Assembly: GCA_947589835.1 (NCBI GenBank)
Contig: CANQCT010000007.1
Location: 1 to 43,244, forward strand
DNA from: an uncultured Clostridia bacterium
GTDB lineage: Bacteria; Bacillota; Clostridia; TANB77; CAG-508
Direction of reading: 5' to 3'
Length of the DNA stretch: 43,244 nt
This document shows positions 42,050-43,244 of the stretch, piece after piece (within the stretch, counting starts at the first letter, position 1; the number at the start of each line of letters is the position of its first letter). Below the pieces are notes generated by a model, which had not been told where the DNA came from, made no database searches, and was given only the letters and a program-made list of their open reading frames with translations. A program made the translations under genes and the position numbers.

Positions 42050-42058
42050 TTCTACAGT

Positions 42059-43244
42059 TTACAGATTTACATATAGCGTGGCGCGAGAACATTCATAATT
42101 GATGTCGCTGTGAAAAGGAAAGCCGTAGTCGCGGTCACTAGCTGGCCAGCCAGAACCGGAACGGTAGTAAACGCCTCCTCGATCAACACGAAAGCGGGTG
42201 TTGTCGGCCTCAAGTGTCCACTCCTTCATATTTCCTGCTAGGTCATATATGTTTTTTACTCTATTTAATACTACTTCTGGACTTCCTTCTTTTTTTAAAT
42301 CTACTCCTGTTTTATGGTCGCTATTGTTATTGCCATCACTCCCTGTTACTCCATTGTACCATCCCATTCCGCTACTATCTGTTATAAAATATTTTGTTGC
42401 GCTTGTTATTGTTGGATTTTCTATTTTTTCCATCCATTTCATTACTGCATCCCACTGGCAGCCCCATATCATACTACTTGTTACACTTGGGCTTTTTTCA
42501 GCTTTTTCTTCTGGTTTTAATGCTCCTTTTGCTATTTCTTTACTATTTTTATACATTGTATACCAATCTATATATACTGTTGGAACAACATCAGATATTA
42601 CTTTTGGTTCATTTGTATTTAAACTTGATGTCTCGTATCTTCCTATATAAAATCCGCCATTTTCTGCTACACTTTTTGCCATATTATAAAATTCTTCTTG
42701 CAACTGTGTTTTAAATGTTTCAGGTGTTAAACTTGCTTCAATTGTTTTTAAGTAATCAGTAGTATCTTCATCCGTTAATATGTCTGGCTCCCTTAAACCA
42801 CTATTTTCAGTATATGTTGTATTTAGTGTTCCAAACTCTTCCTTAGTTCCGTTTGCATATAGCTTTCCTACTAATTCTGTTTGGTTTGGTTTATGGTCCT
42901 GTCCCTCACAAGAAAATTCTCCGTCTTCATAATTAATTTTAGCTGTTGGATGTGTTCTACACATTACCATATCATTTATAGCTACTGGTACCCATACAAA
43001 TTCATTTCCTGCTCTATCTTGTACTACTACTCCTTCATCTATGCTTTCTCCTTCTGTTATTTTAAATCCTGTTGGGATTGTCATTCCTTCTTCTATTTTT
43101 GTTGTTTCTTCAAATGGGTCTTTTTGTGCTTTTGCTTCTGCTAATGTTTTTGTTCCCCCTGTACTTGGTGTTGTAGCTTCTACTGTAAACCATATTCCTA
43201 CATATACACAAGTTAAGTCCGATCCACCTTTGGTTTTTGTCTTA
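42059..43244 (-). CDS. DGR-type variable protein with FGE/C-type-lectin fold (5' end outside window)
   Basis: At least 395 codons, open to the right edge. Visible parts: GGSDLTCVYVGIWFTVEA (probably the end of a pilin-like N-terminal region), a Thr-rich linker, then TGFKITEGESIDEGVVVQD and EFVWVPVA, GFYIGRYETS, and the sulfatase-modifying/lectin-fold core (NIYDLAGNMKEWTLEA, RVDRGGVYYRSGS). An internal ATG at 43084 exists but the frame continues upstream. The final ~50 codons are strikingly GC-rich with NNY codons at the lectin-loop positions, the mark of DGR variable regions. No reverse transcriptase or template repeat is in the window. Confidence 0.8.
   Translation of the reverse strand, partial: KTKTKGGSDLTCVYVGIWFTVEATTPSTGGTKTLAEAKAQKDPFEETTKIEEGMTIPTGFKITEGESIDEGVVVQDRAGNEFVWVPVAINDMVMCRTHPTAKINYEDGEFSCEGQDHKPNQTELVGKLYANGTKEEFGTLNTTYTENSGLREPDILTDEDTTDYLKTIEASLTPETFKTQLQEEFYNMAKSVAENGGFYIGRYETSSLNTNEPKVISDVVPTVYIDWYTMYKNSKEIAKGALKPEEKAEKSPSVTSSMIWGCQWDAVMKWMEKIENPTITSATKYFITDSSGMGWYNGVTGSDGNNNSDHKTGVDLKKEGSPEVVLNRVKNIYDLAGNMKEWTLEADNTRFRVDRGGVYYRSGSGWPASDRDYGFPFHSDINYECSRATLYVNL
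42062..42215 (-). other. Candidate DGR variable region (VR)
   Basis: Over the last ~50 codons G+C rises abruptly from under 35% to about 50%. Codons at presumed variable positions are GAC, CGC, TTT, GAT, GTT, TAC, CGT, GGC, CAC, ATC, TAT, TGT: nearly all NNY, as expected from AAY codons of a template mutated at adenines. Fixed codons between them (PAS, SRATLYV) match the conserved lectin scaffold. Confidence 0.7.

Noticed and set aside
41230..42058. DGR template repeat or reverse transcriptase within the window
   Set aside because: No sequence matching the variable region and no reverse-transcriptase frame were found here; they must lie outside if present.
42059..43244. A genuine formylglycine-generating or sulfatase-modifying enzyme
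   Set aside because: The fold is similar, but the pilin-like upstream sequence, variable NNY-rich C-terminus and hairpin fit a DGR target protein better.

Overview
This is an AT-rich stretch (roughly 30% G+C by eye) from a spore-forming Clostridia-type Firmicute. The evidence is an intact spoIIAA-spoIIAB-sigF operon with Spo0A boxes, spoIID and a SpoIIQ-like gene, plus IreB, DUF1292, MrnC, RbgA, a valine T-box and AddA. Nearly every gene lies on the minus strand, so transcription runs right to left. Exceptions are tmRNA, one compositionally foreign small gene (29180-29473) and a small-RNA region in the mobile element.

Layout, left to right. 1-820: tRNA-Glu, a (TG)13 tract and a nested palindrome. 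820-6499: a signalling and ribosome-biogenesis run (Hpt, REC-HD-GYP, double-receiver hybrid kinase, RbgA, MrnC). 6604-9747: a repeat element, a membrane protein, DUF1292, RuvX, IreB and a GAF/degenerate GGDEF protein. 9782-12812: a TadZ/CpaE-like ATPase and a pilin-like membrane protein. 13127-23094: dnaE, Fic, a FAD protein and addA. 23190-24986: a broken HicB and an AbiE type IV toxin-antitoxin operon with its promoter/operator. 25184-28968: the sporulation cluster. 29046-33824: the foreign gene, valS with its T-box, and an aldose epimerase. 33994-36094: recG. 36263-36623: tmRNA, whose 3' end is the likely attachment site of an integrative element filling the rest of the window. That element carries integrase, excisionase, DUF6075, DUF3846, a sigma-like HTH protein, an XRE repressor with divergent promoters, and a lectin-fold protein ending in a diversity-generating-retroelement (DGR) type variable region.

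The main discovery concerns the codon CGG. Reading every CCG on the plus strand against the frames of the minus-strand genes (about 12,000 codons), I find CGG in frame only three times: twice in dnaE and once in recG. Each sits exactly where the reading frame must move +1 to restore the conserved protein. Each time the C is skipped and the following GGN codon supplies a conserved glycine (dnaE 14089-14091 and 13512-13514; recG 34952-34954). The only other in-frame CGGs are in plus-strand open frames that look foreign or doubtful. This fits an unassigned or 'hungry' CGG codon that drives +1 frameshifting, and needs genome-wide checking.

Other notable items: two copies of a ~115-bp structured repeat whose flanks differ but stay complementary; a -1 slippery heptamer at the hybrid-kinase stop codon that would add a KVDG-repeat tail; and operator-like palindromes in the mobile element.
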